DNA of 64,000 bases from Ashinkailepas kermadecensis (GCA_034440615.1 JAOTOM010004567.1:251501-315500), one strand, 5' to 3'; positions 25,416 through 40,139 are shown, counted from the stretch's first letter. A program made the numbers and translations. Notes: generated by a model from the letters alone, not told the origin.

Positions 25416-26234
25416 GCGCGTAGGCGCACACACATGCACAAGCATTCATACACATCAATACATATTTACATGGGCATGGCATATCTACACATTACTATGT
25501 ACTACTATGGATTACTGATCGGCACAAACACTTGCACATTCAATCTCCAACCACCTGCATATAATCCCTTTCTTCAATTTGTATGTTGTGTTCATGTATT
25601 TTATCTTCTTTCCGATATACAAATCAGTAAAATACGATCTCAACTTCTGTTTTATGTCTTCACAATTTATATACACCTCACTGAGGAACGAACATCTCGG
25701 ACAAATCATGTTATCCGAAGTTCTTGGCGCGATGAATGACATACAATTAAGTCTGTACGACTTTGATGCCAAAGGTACATGGAGATGCTTAGCATGCCAT
25801 AGATTACTTTGTGATTAACATTGGAACATATGCATGATGGAGCTAGGTAATGCATGGTTAATGCCTATGTGTAGCAATAGAAAACTCTTCTCTTGAAAAA
25901 GGTCAGGGACATTCAAAATATGTGAAGTAAAGTATTAAGTTGTAAGATGTGCATAATCCTGCTGATCTATAATTCTTCATGGTCTTTTAGTATTTTGATG
26001 GTCCCGTCTAATCTTGCTGGAACGTTGCTTCGCCATATTAAAGGACAGTAAGTTAAATAAGAAAGAATCACGTCTTGTAATGTGGTTCACGTCCTCTAGT
26101 AAGTTATTTTACTCTTCCGGTTATGCTTCTGTTTTTGCTAGGTTTCGCACCGACCTATTCTGTCTTTCTATTCTGTTTCTATTCTATTTATGCTGTTCTG
26201 TCTTTCCAGTTGTTCGGGCAACATCCAATGATAA

Positions 26235-26690
26235 TGTATTAGCTTGTAACAATTGATGTGTTTGCGCAACGATGTAATTGGATCTAAGATGCACTCCATT
26301 GAGCTTGGTAACTGTAATCAGGGCAGCGGTTTCGTCAACAAAAGCCGAAAGTTCCCAGGAAGGACGAATTATTAGCATTTCAGGATAAGTTCATTTATGG
26401 ATTTTGAACGATTTTCTTACTTACCTAGATTACCAATATAGATATATGGAAAGGTCGGTACTTCGGCTGGTCTCGTCGGGCCTTCAACGAACCATGATGT
26501 TAAATACAACATAAGCGATCGAGATGCAAGCTTGACATCACTGAAAAACATTTCAATTATTGCACGCGCTAATGTATTCGGGTTAGTTATAGTTCCAGCA
26601 ACCAACTACACTAATGCAAAAGAGGGTGACATAGCACCCGAACACGCCACATGCATAGACATTCGTAGGGGACATAGCAAACATTTAACT
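26235..26690 (-). pseudogene. LINE reverse-transcriptase relic, copy 2
   Basis: Near-identical to 11890-12350. The minus frame 26378-26184 carries SAFVDETAALITVTKLNGVH and then LQANTLSLDV, spaced as in the RT motif 5-6 region of CR1/Jockey-type elements. Confidence 0.5.
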
Positions 26691-27125
26691 TCGGACATCA
26701 TTGAAGCATATTTAAAATTAATCCGCGCGCTATTTCATTCGGGTCGCTCACTTTACTTCTAGTCTCACATTTGGAAAAATGCAATTATTTGGCTTAGGTG
26801 TGTGCAAGCCCATTTGCCACGGATGAATTAACAGTTGCGGCGGGAGTGCAGCATGCAGTCTCATGTCGGTCTCGGGGAGAACTTCCCAACGCCTTGATTC
26901 AGAGATGGCGAATGCTGCCTTATTTCAATGGCCTCTCCAGCAACAAGTCTGCACCATGAGGACCCTGGCAATGGAGTCCTACCCCAAGGCTATCTCATCC
27001 CTTGTCATAATTGACGCAAGACCCACATAAGAGGATTATGGGCTCAGGATAACTACACACTTATTTTAATCACAATGTTAGATGCCACGGTGCTAAAGTA
27101 GGAGAATGCCCTGGGGGTTTGTCGT

Positions 27126-28456
27126 GGAACACTCCTATGGTAGATTAGATGTATCTCAAAGCGGAGTTGGGAAAATGCACATTTCTCCTCGGATCAGGCA
27201 TCTAATATTCGAGAGATCTACAGGAGACGTGGTACGCCATAAATTGAGCAGTGCATGGTTTATCTGAATTATTATATTAGTATCGCAACATAAGCTGATA
27301 TGCCAGAAAGATTCCTGCAGAAAAGTACAGATCATTGACGTTGTTCGAGATATTGTCCGAGTTACCAAGAAGACAATTAGCACTGCTGTACCCAGTTCTA
27401 ATCAGACCTGCCTGATTCCAATCTTTAGAACTCGCTTAGAAGCTGAGAAGCAAGCGACTTCGGATGTCAGTTGGACGTAATTAATAAGCATGATTTTGAA
27501 AGCTACAGGTCAGTCCCACAGGCACGGCGTGGCCATTTTTGGTCGTCGCTGCTGTAGATTATACATTATCCTTCAGATGAAGTTTCAATCTCCTTGACGA
27601 ATACCAGATTGCCCGTGGGTATATTCAGGCCAGAAGCATGCAATCCAAAAAGGTTGCGCATCGGTAGTCATTCTAGGTCCGGAAAATGTGAGGTGAATTA
27701 TGTGTGTCGGTCGCTGGTCCAAAATGCTATGCATCATATCGTTCTACAATCGAGGTCATGGAGGATATATGGAAGCAATCATTCTGCTAAGCATTTCGTG
27801 TTAAAAATGACGTCATACTGAGCATTGAACAGCTTCGTTTCGGTTTGCCCATGATTCTGTATCGTGTGTTTGATATCATCACGTAAGGAAGATGTTATAT
27901 CACCAAGAATTGTCATATACTGCATGGTAAGTTCATTGCAAGCTTTCATTGCAAGCTTAAGCCTTTCACATCCTCACCCTAGCAGATTAGATAATAATGA
28001 ATAATGCATAGGGGCTAGTTCTGGACAGTGTCGTCATGTTTGCTTGTATAAGCGCCTTTAATTAAGGGATTGCATTCCTTCGGTTCTGCTAGCGGCTAGA
28101 AAATCACCCGCTCCACAACGGACGCCTCCGACATCCGGCTTCCCGGTCAGGCGTCGTCAAGAATGCCAGCCAACATAAACAGAAATGCCGTAAACAGAGG
28201 GAAATGGAGCGCCAGGAAAGTATGGCCGACCGCGTCCAGAGCAGTTCGACAGAGATGAACTGGCCAGAGAAAGGCGGATGGTCAGCCATGATGTATGATG
28301 TCCCAGACAGCACAACTTCCAAGCAACATAACATTTTCGCCCGAACCATATCAGTTGGGAACATAAAATGGAGACAATAAAATCTGGGCTGCCCCCCGGA
28401 TTAAAATATGCAACATCGGGTATGGGTAAGTATAATAAAACAGACTCAAACTTCTT
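27126..28456 (-). repeat. Decayed LINE-like block, copy 2
   Basis: Duplicate of 12780-14110. Diverged relatives lie at 30290-31050 and 34970-35590. Confidence 0.4.
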
Positions 28457-28575
28457 CAAATACCAGATATGAATCGGCTTAGTTTGGTGTTTGATACGCC
28501 GGATTTGTGTCTATCTCAACGAAACTAATCACATATGCATCATTGTATTCATATGTTATTTTTTTAAAACTGATG

Positions 28576-28577
<2 letters not shown>

Positions 28578-28635
<58 letters not shown>

Positions 28636-28670
28636 GTATACATATACGCATACATATATGCATACATACG

Positions 28671-28732
<62 letters not shown>
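28578..28732. repeat. AT microsatellites, copy 2
   Basis: Shorter counterparts of 14228-14403. Confidence 0.95.
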
Positions 28733-28735
<3 letters not shown>

Positions 28736-29039
28736 GGAAACATTTCATGAATATTCATGCTTGGATCTCAGATTGGCTATTTTCTCTTCATGCTCTTCAG
28801 AGGCACATCTCACTAATAATGTCTATTGCTAGCGACACATATTCAACGTTTCTTTGCACATAGGTGGCATCTTCAAGAAAAACAAAGCAACAGCAACCAT
28901 AGGACAAAAACATGTGAGGAATATATTAAATTCCCACGTCTTTCCTAAACATGACCAGATTTCTCAGAAGTTCCGGTCACCACCTTCAGAGTGTAAGCGG
29001 TCGACATTGTGTTCAGCAAGGAATGATTCCAAGAATCCT

Positions 29040-29560
29040 GTTTTTGCAGCAAAGAATGCCACATGATGTTTCCATCTAGTTTTCTTACATTCAATAATGA
29101 TATATTATCTTCAAGATATTTTGGTTTATTCGTGCAACAATGTCATTGACATTAAGATGTAGTTCATCGAGATCCGTAGATTGAATCATGACAGCGGTAT
29201 CCTCAGCCAAAAGAGAAGTATGGCTCTGATAAGTAAATATTATCCAAACAGTTTATGTATGCAAGGAAGAGCAGGAGACCCAGATTAAGCCTTGTAGAAC
29301 TTACATTGCTATCAATTCTGGTTAGGAAATTTCGAGCCATTTATTTAGTTGTCTGATATCGATTTGGTAAGTGAGAATGCATTATTCTGAGCGCACTTCT
29401 TGAAACCTCATTCCGGTGCAATTGTTTCAGAAAGATACTCACAGTATCGAAGACCCACCTTAACTCAACGTGGAGCACATAAGTAAGTTCTTTGTTTTCT
29501 GACTATTTTGTTGTTTCATTATAAATGTGAGCAATGGGCATGTAAGTGCTGTTTTCATAG
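29040..29560 (-). pseudogene. LINE reverse-transcriptase relic
   Basis: Minus strand, 5' to 3': FDTVS motif near 29440, an LPNRYQ string, a LGLLLFLAYIN string near 29270, then LLAEDTAVMIQST near 29200. This matches the order of RT motifs 3, 4 and 5 in non-LTR retrotransposons (AFDTVSH, PLLFLIYIND, FADDTAV). Frame changes and stops between the motifs show it is dead. It is related to the relics at 11890 and 26235 and probably to the same CR1/Jockey-like family. Confidence 0.6.
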
Positions 29561-30289
29561 ATCCAAGTTGAATGCGAATAATTACATCATTTGGTTCCAG
29601 GCAAGATAACAGGTAAGAACATACTATTTTGGAACGGAGGTGGATAATATTGATAGCAACGTAATTGGTATACTATTTGTAACTTGATTCAATTATCCTG
29701 CCTTAATTATAGTTATGTATTGGCTTAATCCTGCCTTAATTATAGTTATATAATAATTATGGCTTTCTCTATTTCTTCATAGAAAACTCCCCTTTTGCGC
29801 ACAAGTTAAAGAAATTGGTAAGTTGTGTAATATGTGTGATAACGATCCATATGTCTTCGGGTTGCTATCCACCAACGTCCTGCTGTGACCCATGAAAGAG
29901 CTTATTGCCAAAAGCGCTCCTTGAAGGGTGCTTTGCATTTATCACACTTGCACATACCAAGTGCGACGTAATTGGCGCTGCTAGTCTAATTCAGCAAGCA
30001 AAGACATTGGAGATAATTAAGTGAGCTCGATGTGTAGGAAACTGCCTTATGAAATAATAGCTAGCATGAGACTACAGAAGTTATCAGCTGCTCTGGATGG
30101 GCGTGGGAAGGGAGCGTGGGGACATATTATCTGCCCATACGACTAGTCCTAAATACCTTCAGAGATGGTAGGAAAATCAGTTCACCTTCAACGCATGTCC
30201 TTGTTTAACAACCTTGGCCTGTCTTGGGCATGACCTTGACAACCACGTTAGTTCGGCGTATAGACAAACTCCTTGTTTGATCTCGTTGA

Positions 30290-31050
30290 TGCCTATTTAA
30301 GGTATCTCAAAACGGAGTTAAGAAAATATGCCTTTCTCCTCGGCGCAAGCACTTAATATTGGAAAACACTCCAGGAGTCGATATGTACCATTTATGCAAA
30401 AATTGTATTTATTTATGGGAATTATTATTCCTGCATTCCAGCTTCATTTGGTATAACAGAAAGCTTCCAGCATAAAACACAGTTCATTGACGTTGTTCGA
30501 GATATTGACTAAGTCTTGAAGAGGCCAATGAGCACCCAATTCTGATCCGACATGCGATATTTGAAAATTGAAGTCTTGTTTGAATGCTCAAGAGCATGAA
30601 GCTTCTGATCCGAATACGGCGAAATTATTTAGCGTAATTTTCAATGTTACAGATCAGTTCCACGGTAACGATCTGAGACTTTTTGTAAGACGCTGCTGTA
30701 GATTATGAATTCTGTTTGAAATGGAGATTTATTCTTCTCGACGGATACTAGATTGTATGTGGCTAGATTCAGACCAGAGGCATGTAAACCAAGAAAGGTT
30801 GCGTATCGGAAATCATGCTGGTCAGGTCATGCTAGGTCATGAGGTCAATTCTGGGTGTCAGACTCGGCTCCACTATCTTTTCTGTCATCTCGTTATGCAA
30901 ACAAGATCATGCATTAACGCTGAATTTTCTCCCGTTTTCAACAGGCAATGTTTTAATGAGAAACTACTCTCAAAGTACGCACACACCCACACATATACTG
31001 TTGGCGGAGAGATGGGCTTCGATGATGTAGTCACTTCCTGTTGTCTTCGT
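30290..31050 (-). repeat. Diverged copy of LINE-like block
   Basis: Aligns by eye with 12790-13440 and 34970-35590; shared anchors include GTTGTTCGAGATATTG and CTCCTCGG. No intact frame. Confidence 0.45.
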
Positions 31051-31788
31051 GCGCCTGTATGCTAGCGTTGTTCACGAGGCGGTGGCGTAGCCCGGATTTG
31101 GTCCAGGGGGCGAACATCTGAAGAGCGCCCCTACCTACTTAGCCCCCCCCCCACACACACACACAGTTTTTCGAAACTCCTCGGATTTCAGTCACTCTAT
31201 TTTCAAAGGGCCTATATATATTTTTTAAAATAAATATATATGCAATGAAGGCATGCATATTATTGGCTTGGGTGAAAATACGATTGCCCATCTCCATGGA
31301 CACAGTTGCTTCTTTATGTTATCCACTACGTTTAAACATAGTAGAACAGGGATGGTATTCATGATAAGGGTGGGGCCTACATTTTTGTGCCTTTTCTTTC
31401 ATGCTTCTTCAAAATGGAAGAGTGGGGCAAATATGTGTGAGATTTGGGGGCAGAGGAAGGACGAGCAGCATGTCTGGCCAGCTATGCCCAACACACACAT
31501 CCTGCAATTTTTCTTTTTTTCTTAACCGTTGTCACCCCGGTCCAGTGCGAAGCAACTGGTACGGCTAGATTGGCCATCATGATAGCTATCGCCGGGCTGT
31601 CTTTTTCGTCATTGTTCGAGCGATCGTGGCTGTTGGAGCAGCTGTGATCACGCCAATGGTACGGATGTGACCACTTCGGCGGTCGTCACCACTAGGGCGG
31701 CTGTGGCCGTTGGGGTGGCCGTGGCCACAGGGACGGCCGCGGTCGCTGTGGTGGTGGGAGCTGATCCTCCTAGTTATCGGCAGCATCT
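31051..31788. other. Spacer with GC-rich repeats, no gene seen
   Basis: Contains a C run and CA units near 31141-31166, an AT-rich stretch, and at 31625-31760 short degenerate units built on GTGGCCGT/CGGTCGT, whose minus frame is His/Gly/Arg-rich. No support for a gene. Confidence 0.5.
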
Positions 31789-31799
31789 ATGACTCTCAA

Positions 31800-33060
31800 G
31801 GATTTCTTAACATTGAGGCTGGTCCTCAGTATTTTTCGCACCCATCGCCAGTTCTCGAGGACTCATAGCCCTCAAGGGCCCCGATCCCTCAGGTGGCCAT
31901 CCCAGAGTTCAGGAACATCCCAGGCAAGTCCTCTCTGGCTCACGGGGGACCCATTTATCCATCAGAAGCTCTCTCCACTTGCACGGGCCATTCCCAGTCC
32001 TCAATATATCTGTAATGCTTTCACGGAATCATGCAGCTCCGAGACAGGCCTCACAATTTCTAACAAACATCGCCAGCTCTCGGAACTCTCCTTAGTTCCT
32101 AAGTGGCTCTGTTCATCCCTCAATGTTCCTTCCAAGCCTCAGTAGCATCACAGTCCGGGCCGCTCTAGCTCTCAGGGGCCTTCTCCACTTCCAGTCCTCG
32201 ACAGCCTCTCGGGCTATCAAGGACATTCTAGCTCTGAAATTGGCTCTCAGTATTCCTCACAACCATCGCTAGCCCTTAGGGACTATCCTTAGATCTCAGG
32301 GGCCCTGTTCTTCTCATACGGTCCCCTTCCAAGCCTCTCGGGCATCCCAGTCCAGTCCTCTCTAGCGTTCAGTGACCATTTTCAATTTCAGGGCCCTCTC
32401 CAGCTGTTTGAGCCCTTCCACTTCTTGACACTCTTTCTGGCTTGAAGGGTTTTTCTAGCTCTGACGCGGGCCCTCAGTATTCCTCATAACCGTAGTTAGC
32501 CTTGGGAACTCCTTAGCTCTCACGGAGCTCTGTTAGCCCTCAAGGGCCTTCTGAAGTTGATAGAGGCCCTTCCCAATTATTGAGCTCTTGTGGTTCAAGA
32601 ATATTCTAGATATGTGACTGGCCCTCAGTATTCCTCACAGCAATGGCCAACCAATGGGTTTTTTTTCTCAGGAACCATCTTCGTCCATTAGGGGCCGCTC
32701 TCAACCTCCGGAGAATCCCAGTTCAGTCCTCTCTGACTCTCAGAGATCCTCTGCATCCCTCAAGTTCTCTCCTGCTTCTTGGGGTCCATCGTAGTCCTCA
32801 ATAGCGCTGTCTAGCTGTCATCTCGGGAATTTCAGCTCTGAGATGGGCGCTCACTAGTCTTCTTCAGCTCTTAGGGATCGTATTCATCCCTCAGGGATCC
32901 TTTCAAACCCCAAGAGCATCTCGGTCCTCTCTGGCCCGCAGGCGCCCTGTTTATTCTTCAGCTGTTTAGGGCCCATTCCAGCTGAGACTGCTCTTTCCAG
33001 CGGGCATGGGAATTCCAGCTCATGGGCGAGCTCTCTCTCTTGTCTTCATGACCCTTGCCA
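31800..33060. repeat. Degenerate satellite, ~200-230 bp units
   Basis: The marker CTCAGTATTCCTCACA followed by an ATCGC-AGC motif recurs near 31825, 32050, 32250, 32475 and 32625, with a weaker copy near 32850. Between markers, strings such as CTCAGGGGCC and TTCCAAGCCTC recur. Units are strongly diverged. No coding frame is kept. Confidence 0.6.
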
Positions 33061-33069
33061 GCCCGCCGA

Positions 33070-33475
33070 ACACAGTGTGATCAGTGTGATCTTGGAGGTA
33101 GCTTGCAAACCAACCTTGGACTATCTGCAATAGTTGAAGTTTGCTGAAGTTTTCCGAGAATGACATCATGATCTACAACATCAAACATCTACTCTGATCC
33201 ACGAGGTATAAAATGAAGTAATCCATCCGGAGAACTTGGTCAGATATTGTCATGAGAGCTGTAGCGGTCGAGTGATTTGCTATGAATACGTGCTGGTCTG
33301 AAGTAAAGAGATAGTTGCACAGCATGTATGATGAAACCCGTTTGTGAAATATTTTCTCTACTATTTTTCAAGTGATTGGAACGTTAGTGATAAGCCTAAG
33401 GCTCGATGTGTCGGAGGGGCCGCCCTATTTGTGTAGGGGAATTACTATGGGGAATTTCCACACAGTTGGAAATAT
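33070..33475 (-). pseudogene. LINE reverse-transcriptase relic, motifs 0-3
   Basis: Minus strand from ~33470: FPTVWKFPIVIPLHK, then GGPSDTSSLRLITNVPIT, a stop, KIVEKIFHKRV, then SSDQ-like and NHSTATALMTISD strings, then FDVVDHDVIL and WFASYLQDHT in shifted frames. The order and spacing match RT motifs 0 to 3 of CR1/Jockey-type LINEs. Several stops and frameshifts. Confidence 0.75.
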
Positions 33476-34190
33476 GTCTGCCACAATGCTAAAATGTACT
33501 ACATGTAAAAGCACGCGGCCGATCACAGGGAAGCATAGCTTGAGAAGAACAGCATGAGAGGCACAGCTGTGCAATTTCGCTGTCGGTAAGGCTTCCTCGA
33601 GTCCTCGCTTCCTCGCCTCTTATAGACTTCTCCTTTCCAGCGTCTTCATATTCATCCCACATATCAAAAGCTGGTGAGGGATACCTTGTTCCTTCACTCT
33701 ATTCGAGATCTCTTGCAACTCTTTTTTACGACATTCAAACGTTATCAGCCATGCAGGTCAGATTTGTACCCAACGGGTGGGGTGGAGGTGGAGAATCCAC
33801 TGCCAAAAAGGCACTTCATTTTTATTTTGTTCTCTGGGAATTCACTGCTTTCTCCAGTCCTTTAGACCAGTTTACCTCGTGTTCCCCTCACTAGCCAATG
33901 TGCACATTAACCAATAATGCGACCGACAAGCATCGGATGCATTCGACGCCGTGCAGCACGCCTGATTACTTTTGTATTTTGCCATCTTACACAAATATCC
34001 ACGTTTGCGCGTCCTTGCCGAAGCACGATAGTCGGAACGTACCTACAATAATGTTCATTCTGCTTGATACAGTGCAAAACCCTAAGGTATAATATTTATG
34101 TAAGCATGGACATTCGTCTATCATACTTTGGGCATTCCATATTGAGGCAAGTGCTACATTACTGGATTAGCTCTGGCACTGGCAATATTG
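33476..34190. other. Spacer, no gene seen
   Basis: Possibly eroded upstream LINE sequence; no motif that I can name. Confidence 0.4.
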
Positions 34191-34192
34191 CA

Positions 34193-34522
34193 TTAGCACT
34201 GACCAATGGGGTTTTCACAGTTTGGAATTCTGTTCTTCAGGTCCTCGTCCAGGTACAAGGATCGATGAGCAGCCACCTCCGAATGCGATAGAAAGTTTGT
34301 TTTGACGTTGTACGCTGGCCTGCATTCCTTCACTGGGTCAGCATACTCTACAGCTGATCGGATATCTTTCCGTCGGCTCTGCCAGCGGCCGACGGAAATC
34401 ACTCGCTCCGCGACTGATGCCTCCAATATCCGGCTGGGCGAAGGTGTCGCAGAGAAAGTCAGCGAATCCAAACAGAAATTACGAAAACAGAGTGGAATGC
34501 AGCGATCAGTTGGAAACCCCAA
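34193..34522 (-). pseudogene. LINE ORF2 C-terminal relic
   Basis: A 109-codon minus frame contains ASVAERVISVG and DIRSAVEYADPVKEC followed by VKTNFLSHS. This resembles the conserved end of CR1/Jockey-type ORF2 (A-RAFSVAGP-LWN, DIRSA, FK--LKTHLF). The same region is recognisable, more decayed, at 13740-13900 and 28086-28246. Confidence 0.5.
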
Positions 34523-34869
34523 CTCCAGGCAGCAAGGAATAACATATGTCCATTTCCTTGATATAGTCGCACCTTGTGGTTTGCGCTATCATGTTCCTCT
34601 GGAAATTATCAGGAATTCGGAATGAGTCAGGCAAGTGAGTCGTGGGTGTCATTTTTTTTCGCCCGTGCGACTAGCTCTCAATACCTTTGAATAGATAACG
34701 GCTCTTTAATTTCTGATCATCTGATCTGATCTGGTCACTGATCTGACCTGATTTGCCATGCAACCTCGATTGTGTACTCTGTGAGCCAATCATGAGTGAA
34801 TGATTCATACTGCCTCCCCCACCCCCGTCATCTCGTCAGCTTAGCCAATCATTTTGACACCTATGCGAT

Positions 34870-35590
34870 GTTGAGAAAATCAGCTTACCTTCAACGCATG
34901 ATCCTGTCTACGGACATTAACCTCCCTTGGTCACTACCTTGATAGGCACACGAGTTCATCGTACAGACAAATTCATTGTTGGATCTCCGGCAGGTCTATT
35001 GAATGCATCTCAACACGGAGTTAACAAATTACAGCTTTCTCCTCGGACCAAGGAACTAATATTCGGACCCACTCCAAGTAATGTGCTATGCCATTCTTGG
35101 GAAAATTATAACTGTCTATGCGGATTATACTAGCTATGTATTATATTTGGTTGGTGTGGCAGAAAACTTCGAACATAAAACGACAGCTAATTGGCGTTGT
35201 TCAAGATATTGAGTGAGCCTTCAAGAAGGAAATGAGCAGTCCTACGCCAAATTGCAAACCTAAATTTCAAAATGCATTCCTACTTGAAAGCCCGCGGGCA
35301 GTGGACTTCGGTTGCTAGTTCGGTTAAATTATTTAGTACGATTTGGAAGTTGCAGATCAGATCCATGGAGACGCCTTGGGGATTTTGGTATCCTATATCT
35401 TTTGTTTTATCGATATATATATATATATATATACATATATCAGGCAGGCACGTGGCTAGATGCTGCGACCGTGACATGCAAGCCAAAAGGGTTGCGCATC
35501 TCAAGTTCTGCCAGATCAGGGAAATATGAACTAAACTCTGGGCATCAGACGCTGCTCCAGTATGATATACATAATTATGTTATGTAAACA
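34870..35590 (-). repeat. Diverged LINE-like block
   Basis: Third relative of 12780-13440 and 30200-31050. It is interrupted by a short AT microsatellite near 35411-35440. Confidence 0.45.
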
Positions 35591-35604
35591 ATATAATATA
35601 GGCA

Positions 35605-35636
35605 TTTATTTATTTCTTCAGGTATTTATTTATTTG

Positions 35637-35675
<39 letters not shown>

Positions 35676-35690
35676 TGTATTTATTGAGAG
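35605..35690 (+). repeat. ATTT microsatellite
   Basis: Imperfect TTTA tetranucleotide array. Confidence 0.9.
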
Positions 35691-36059
35691 TAGTTAAGGG
35701 GGAAAGAGGAAGGGGAGAGAGATGCATTTTAATTCAAGTAGAGGGGAAACACAAAAATTTTGGACTTCGAGTATTGAAAATAAATCTGATCAAGTCCAAA
35801 TTATCTTTGCTGTCTCACCGAGATTTGACCTAGTTGTGGAACATGGAGTATCATAAGCTATTGACGTATCATAAGCTTCATTATAATCTGGTACACAAGA
35901 AAATGAGTTACCTTGTAGATGGAATGGGACGAATAGGCAATTCGACCGTCTCTTGATATCTCGCTACTTATTGGACCGATTCCCACGTGTGAGGTGACGT
36001 TCAGTTTCTAGTGTCGTAATCTCCTGTCGTAATCTGCAAGTAACCAAAGTTGAGAAGTT

Positions 36060-36250
36060 GGGGAGGGGATGGCCGAGTGATTAAAGTGTTGAGCTCTGGG
36101 TACCAAAGGTCCCGGGTTCAACACTCGCATCACTTGGGACATTTCCTAATTCCGCGGCCCACCGGCGAAACGGTGTGGGCGGCGCCATTAGCCGTAAATG
36201 TGCATAAAGTGCGTCGTGAACCACCCAATAAACAAACAAATAAACAAACT
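36060..36250 (+). mobile_element. tRNA-derived SINE
   Basis: The head looks like a tRNA-Leu/Ser gene: A-box-like TGGCCGAGTGATTA at 36070-36083 and B-box-like GGGTTCAACACTC near 36114-36126, then an unrelated body and an AAACA-type simple tail ending at 36250. It is flanked by imperfect target-site duplications, AAAGTTGAGAAGTT (36046-36059) and AAATTGAGAAATT (36251-36263). The sequence between the boxes and the 3' end do not fold as a functional tRNA by eye. Such elements are transcribed by RNA polymerase III and moved by a LINE. Confidence 0.8.
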
Positions 36251-36699
36251 AAATTGAGAAATTATGATATTTTAAAGAGCTCTGCATTTCATCCTCCAGT
36301 CTTCGAATTGATGCGGTTCGAAATCAATTGCCCCCCCCCCATTGCACCCATATCCTAAATGTATGTATACTTTTTATTTTAGAGCATATGCGGATCCAGC
36401 TATGTGAAATCGAAGGGATACTATGGAAAAGTGCCTCATTCTAGTTCCATCTGAAAACACAATCGTCACTTTAGGTAATGGCATGCATGTGCATTCTGGT
36501 ATAAAATGCTTGGTGTAACTATAATCCCGATATGATCTATATAAATCATAGATTCCTTAGTGTTATTGATTCCTTGCCCCCTCGACCCCCACCGCACCCC
36601 ATTTTGTCCCATCTGCATTCACTTTATGTGGCTTTATGTTGTAAATGTGATGTGTGCGTACGATAGAAACCTTTTGTCACGTACATGACTATATCAACA

Positions 36700-37105
36700 C
36701 TAACATTAAATAGCCGTATCTAGTTTTCGTAGAAGGGTCGGCATCGTCGGTTGTCGTATCTTCAGAAAAGTGTCGGAGCCGATCGGAGATGCGGGATAAA
36801 AACATGTCCTAGCACCGCCTCTGCTTAAAATTTGTTTTTGAAAGTACCATAAGTCATGGAAAAAGAAAGCTAGAAACGTTGCAACATTTCAAAAGGCTGC
36901 TACAAAGTGCCACGGAATGGCCACCGAAAAACCACAGCGGGGCGGGTTCATGTTGGCCGCATCCCCTCCCAGATAGTGTGCACTATGAATAATTATCTAA
37001 ATCGATAGTTGATATCTGATAATTGATCGATAAAACTATCATATCGCTGTACTACGCCCCTTTTGTCTCGCAGCCATCCCGCTCAGTTAGTGCCGCATAA
37101 ACGGT
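36700..37105. repeat. Dispersed repeat, copy A
   Basis: Aligns by eye with 55690-56060. Shared anchors are AGAAAGCTAG-AACGTTGCA, AAAAGGCTGCTACAA, CCACAGCGGGG and TCTCGCAGCCATCCCGCTCAGTT. Nature unknown; no frame is kept in both. Confidence 0.55.
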
Positions 37106-37988
37106 CAGCGCTACGGCCGACTGGGAAGTAGCGCTACCCGGCTGCTCCGAGAGACGCCAGTCACGTGGAGGCATGATTTCTTAGGCAGTCATCAGCGTTG
37201 GCTGGTCATCCAGAGCCCAAAGCCGCAGGCCAATGTCAGCCGACTAGATTGCAAACGACTAAGGTCCATTGTAAACTATTTATTGAACAAAAAATAGCGC
37301 AGTTCAAAGAACAGTGTGGTGGGGGATTTCTAACGATCGAAAGTAAAAGACCATATCTAAATCTTAGTGAGGAAATAAGACTTGAAGCGCTGTAGCAAAA
37401 TAGAAGAAGTTATTAATGTTCCGGAGCGTGGCGATCAGTCCTAGCTGGGTCAGCCGCTCAGCTGAACTTCAGTACCATATTATATACGGCAGCTGATTCA
37501 ATTGTGCTTCATCCTCGCCCGTAATGTCTCTCAATCCCAGATGAAAACGACATGCAAAACTGGTGTCTCTGATCGTTCCTGATTCCATGAAACTGGTATC
37601 TCTGATCGTTCCCGATTCCATGAAACCCTTAATTGCACAGGTGCAATTATGACGCAGCATTTCACTGGGTAGATAACATGAACGAAACCACCATGAATTA
37701 AGGATATCACAAGAAATGGGTTATTATGGAACCTTGCTATATATATTTATAGAACATATTTTTATAAACAACATTCACCTAACTTATCCTTACCTCATAT
37801 CAGCTTTACCCAGGTCAAAATGTGCAAAATGTAACCTGTGACATCAAATAATGTACCCATAACTCCAAACTGCAATAACAAACCTTAAATGGCCCAATCA
37901 AAATCATATCTGACACAGGAACGCTGAGAGTTGTCACATGTTAACAACATTCATCAACATTACATTGGAAAAAATAGATGCCAAAAAT
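37106..37988. other. Spacer with a 36-bp tandem doublet
   Basis: No gene seen. Around 37550-37626 a ~36-bp segment (core TCTCTGATCGTTCC) is present twice in tandem. Confidence 0.5.
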
Positions 37989-38462
37989 TCAAATAGTACC
38001 TAAAGAGCACAAATTTACCCTGAACATAAGGACCTGGACAACCGGTAGGTTAAGAGTAGTATCCAACATTGCATCTCCGGTAACTATTTGGTAACCCAGT
38101 TGTGATGCAATAGGCAAGCAATTACCAAATTGTTGCACAAGTTGGTGTGTGGCACAGTATGTATGTACATGATTACACATAGCATAACAGGAACAATATG
38201 ATAATTGATAGAACACCAAAGCACATGATAAGTTGGCATTAATCACAAAATTGTAGCCAGAACAGAAAGCTGGCATCAATGATATCAATGCCATGCTGAC
38301 AAAGTCGACAAAGTTGACATTGTATATGGCCTTAATTGACATAAATTGTTTGAGATGAATGTTCTCCAGCAATATCACCCACGGCCGGATTTTGCTAAGA
38401 TAATTCAAGGGATTTAATATTTGCTTCAAAGCCACTGGCACGGGAATAAACAAATACAACAA
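37989..38462 (-). other. Unassigned 157-codon frame, hydrophobic
   Basis: The longest non-repeat, non-transposon frame in this part of the window. Many hydrophobic stretches (MALISLMPAFCSGYNFVI, LVFYQLSYCSC) and many Cys. The frame has no ATG at its start (first internal Met at MSIKAIYN). It could be a decayed receptor-like exon, but a frame of this size is expected by chance in 64 kb. No family recognised. Confidence 0.15.
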
Positions 38463-38752
38463 AAACCTTTAAGCTTCACTGAATATGTTTTACAAACGGC
38501 AGTGAAATAAATCGTAGGAATAGCGCCATAATAGTGCGAAAATGAAAAGCACCATATTCAGTAGACTTATCGGGATAGTCCAAAACCGGAATATAATTCA
38601 GCAGCATTCTAGCATAAAAGGGAATTTCTGGGATATGACGTCACGTGGCTTCGGTTTTATATAGTTTAAACCAAATATACTTGATATGCGATCTTTTGAG
38701 TACCTGTCTTCTCTAGTTATCTTCATTTTACGCACAGGATTGTACGCACATG

Positions 38753-40139
<1,387 letters not shown>

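Noticed and set aside
36070..36140. Functional tRNA gene
   Set aside because: A- and B-box resemblance is explained by the SINE head; anticodon arm and acceptor pairing are not convincing and a SINE body and tail follow.
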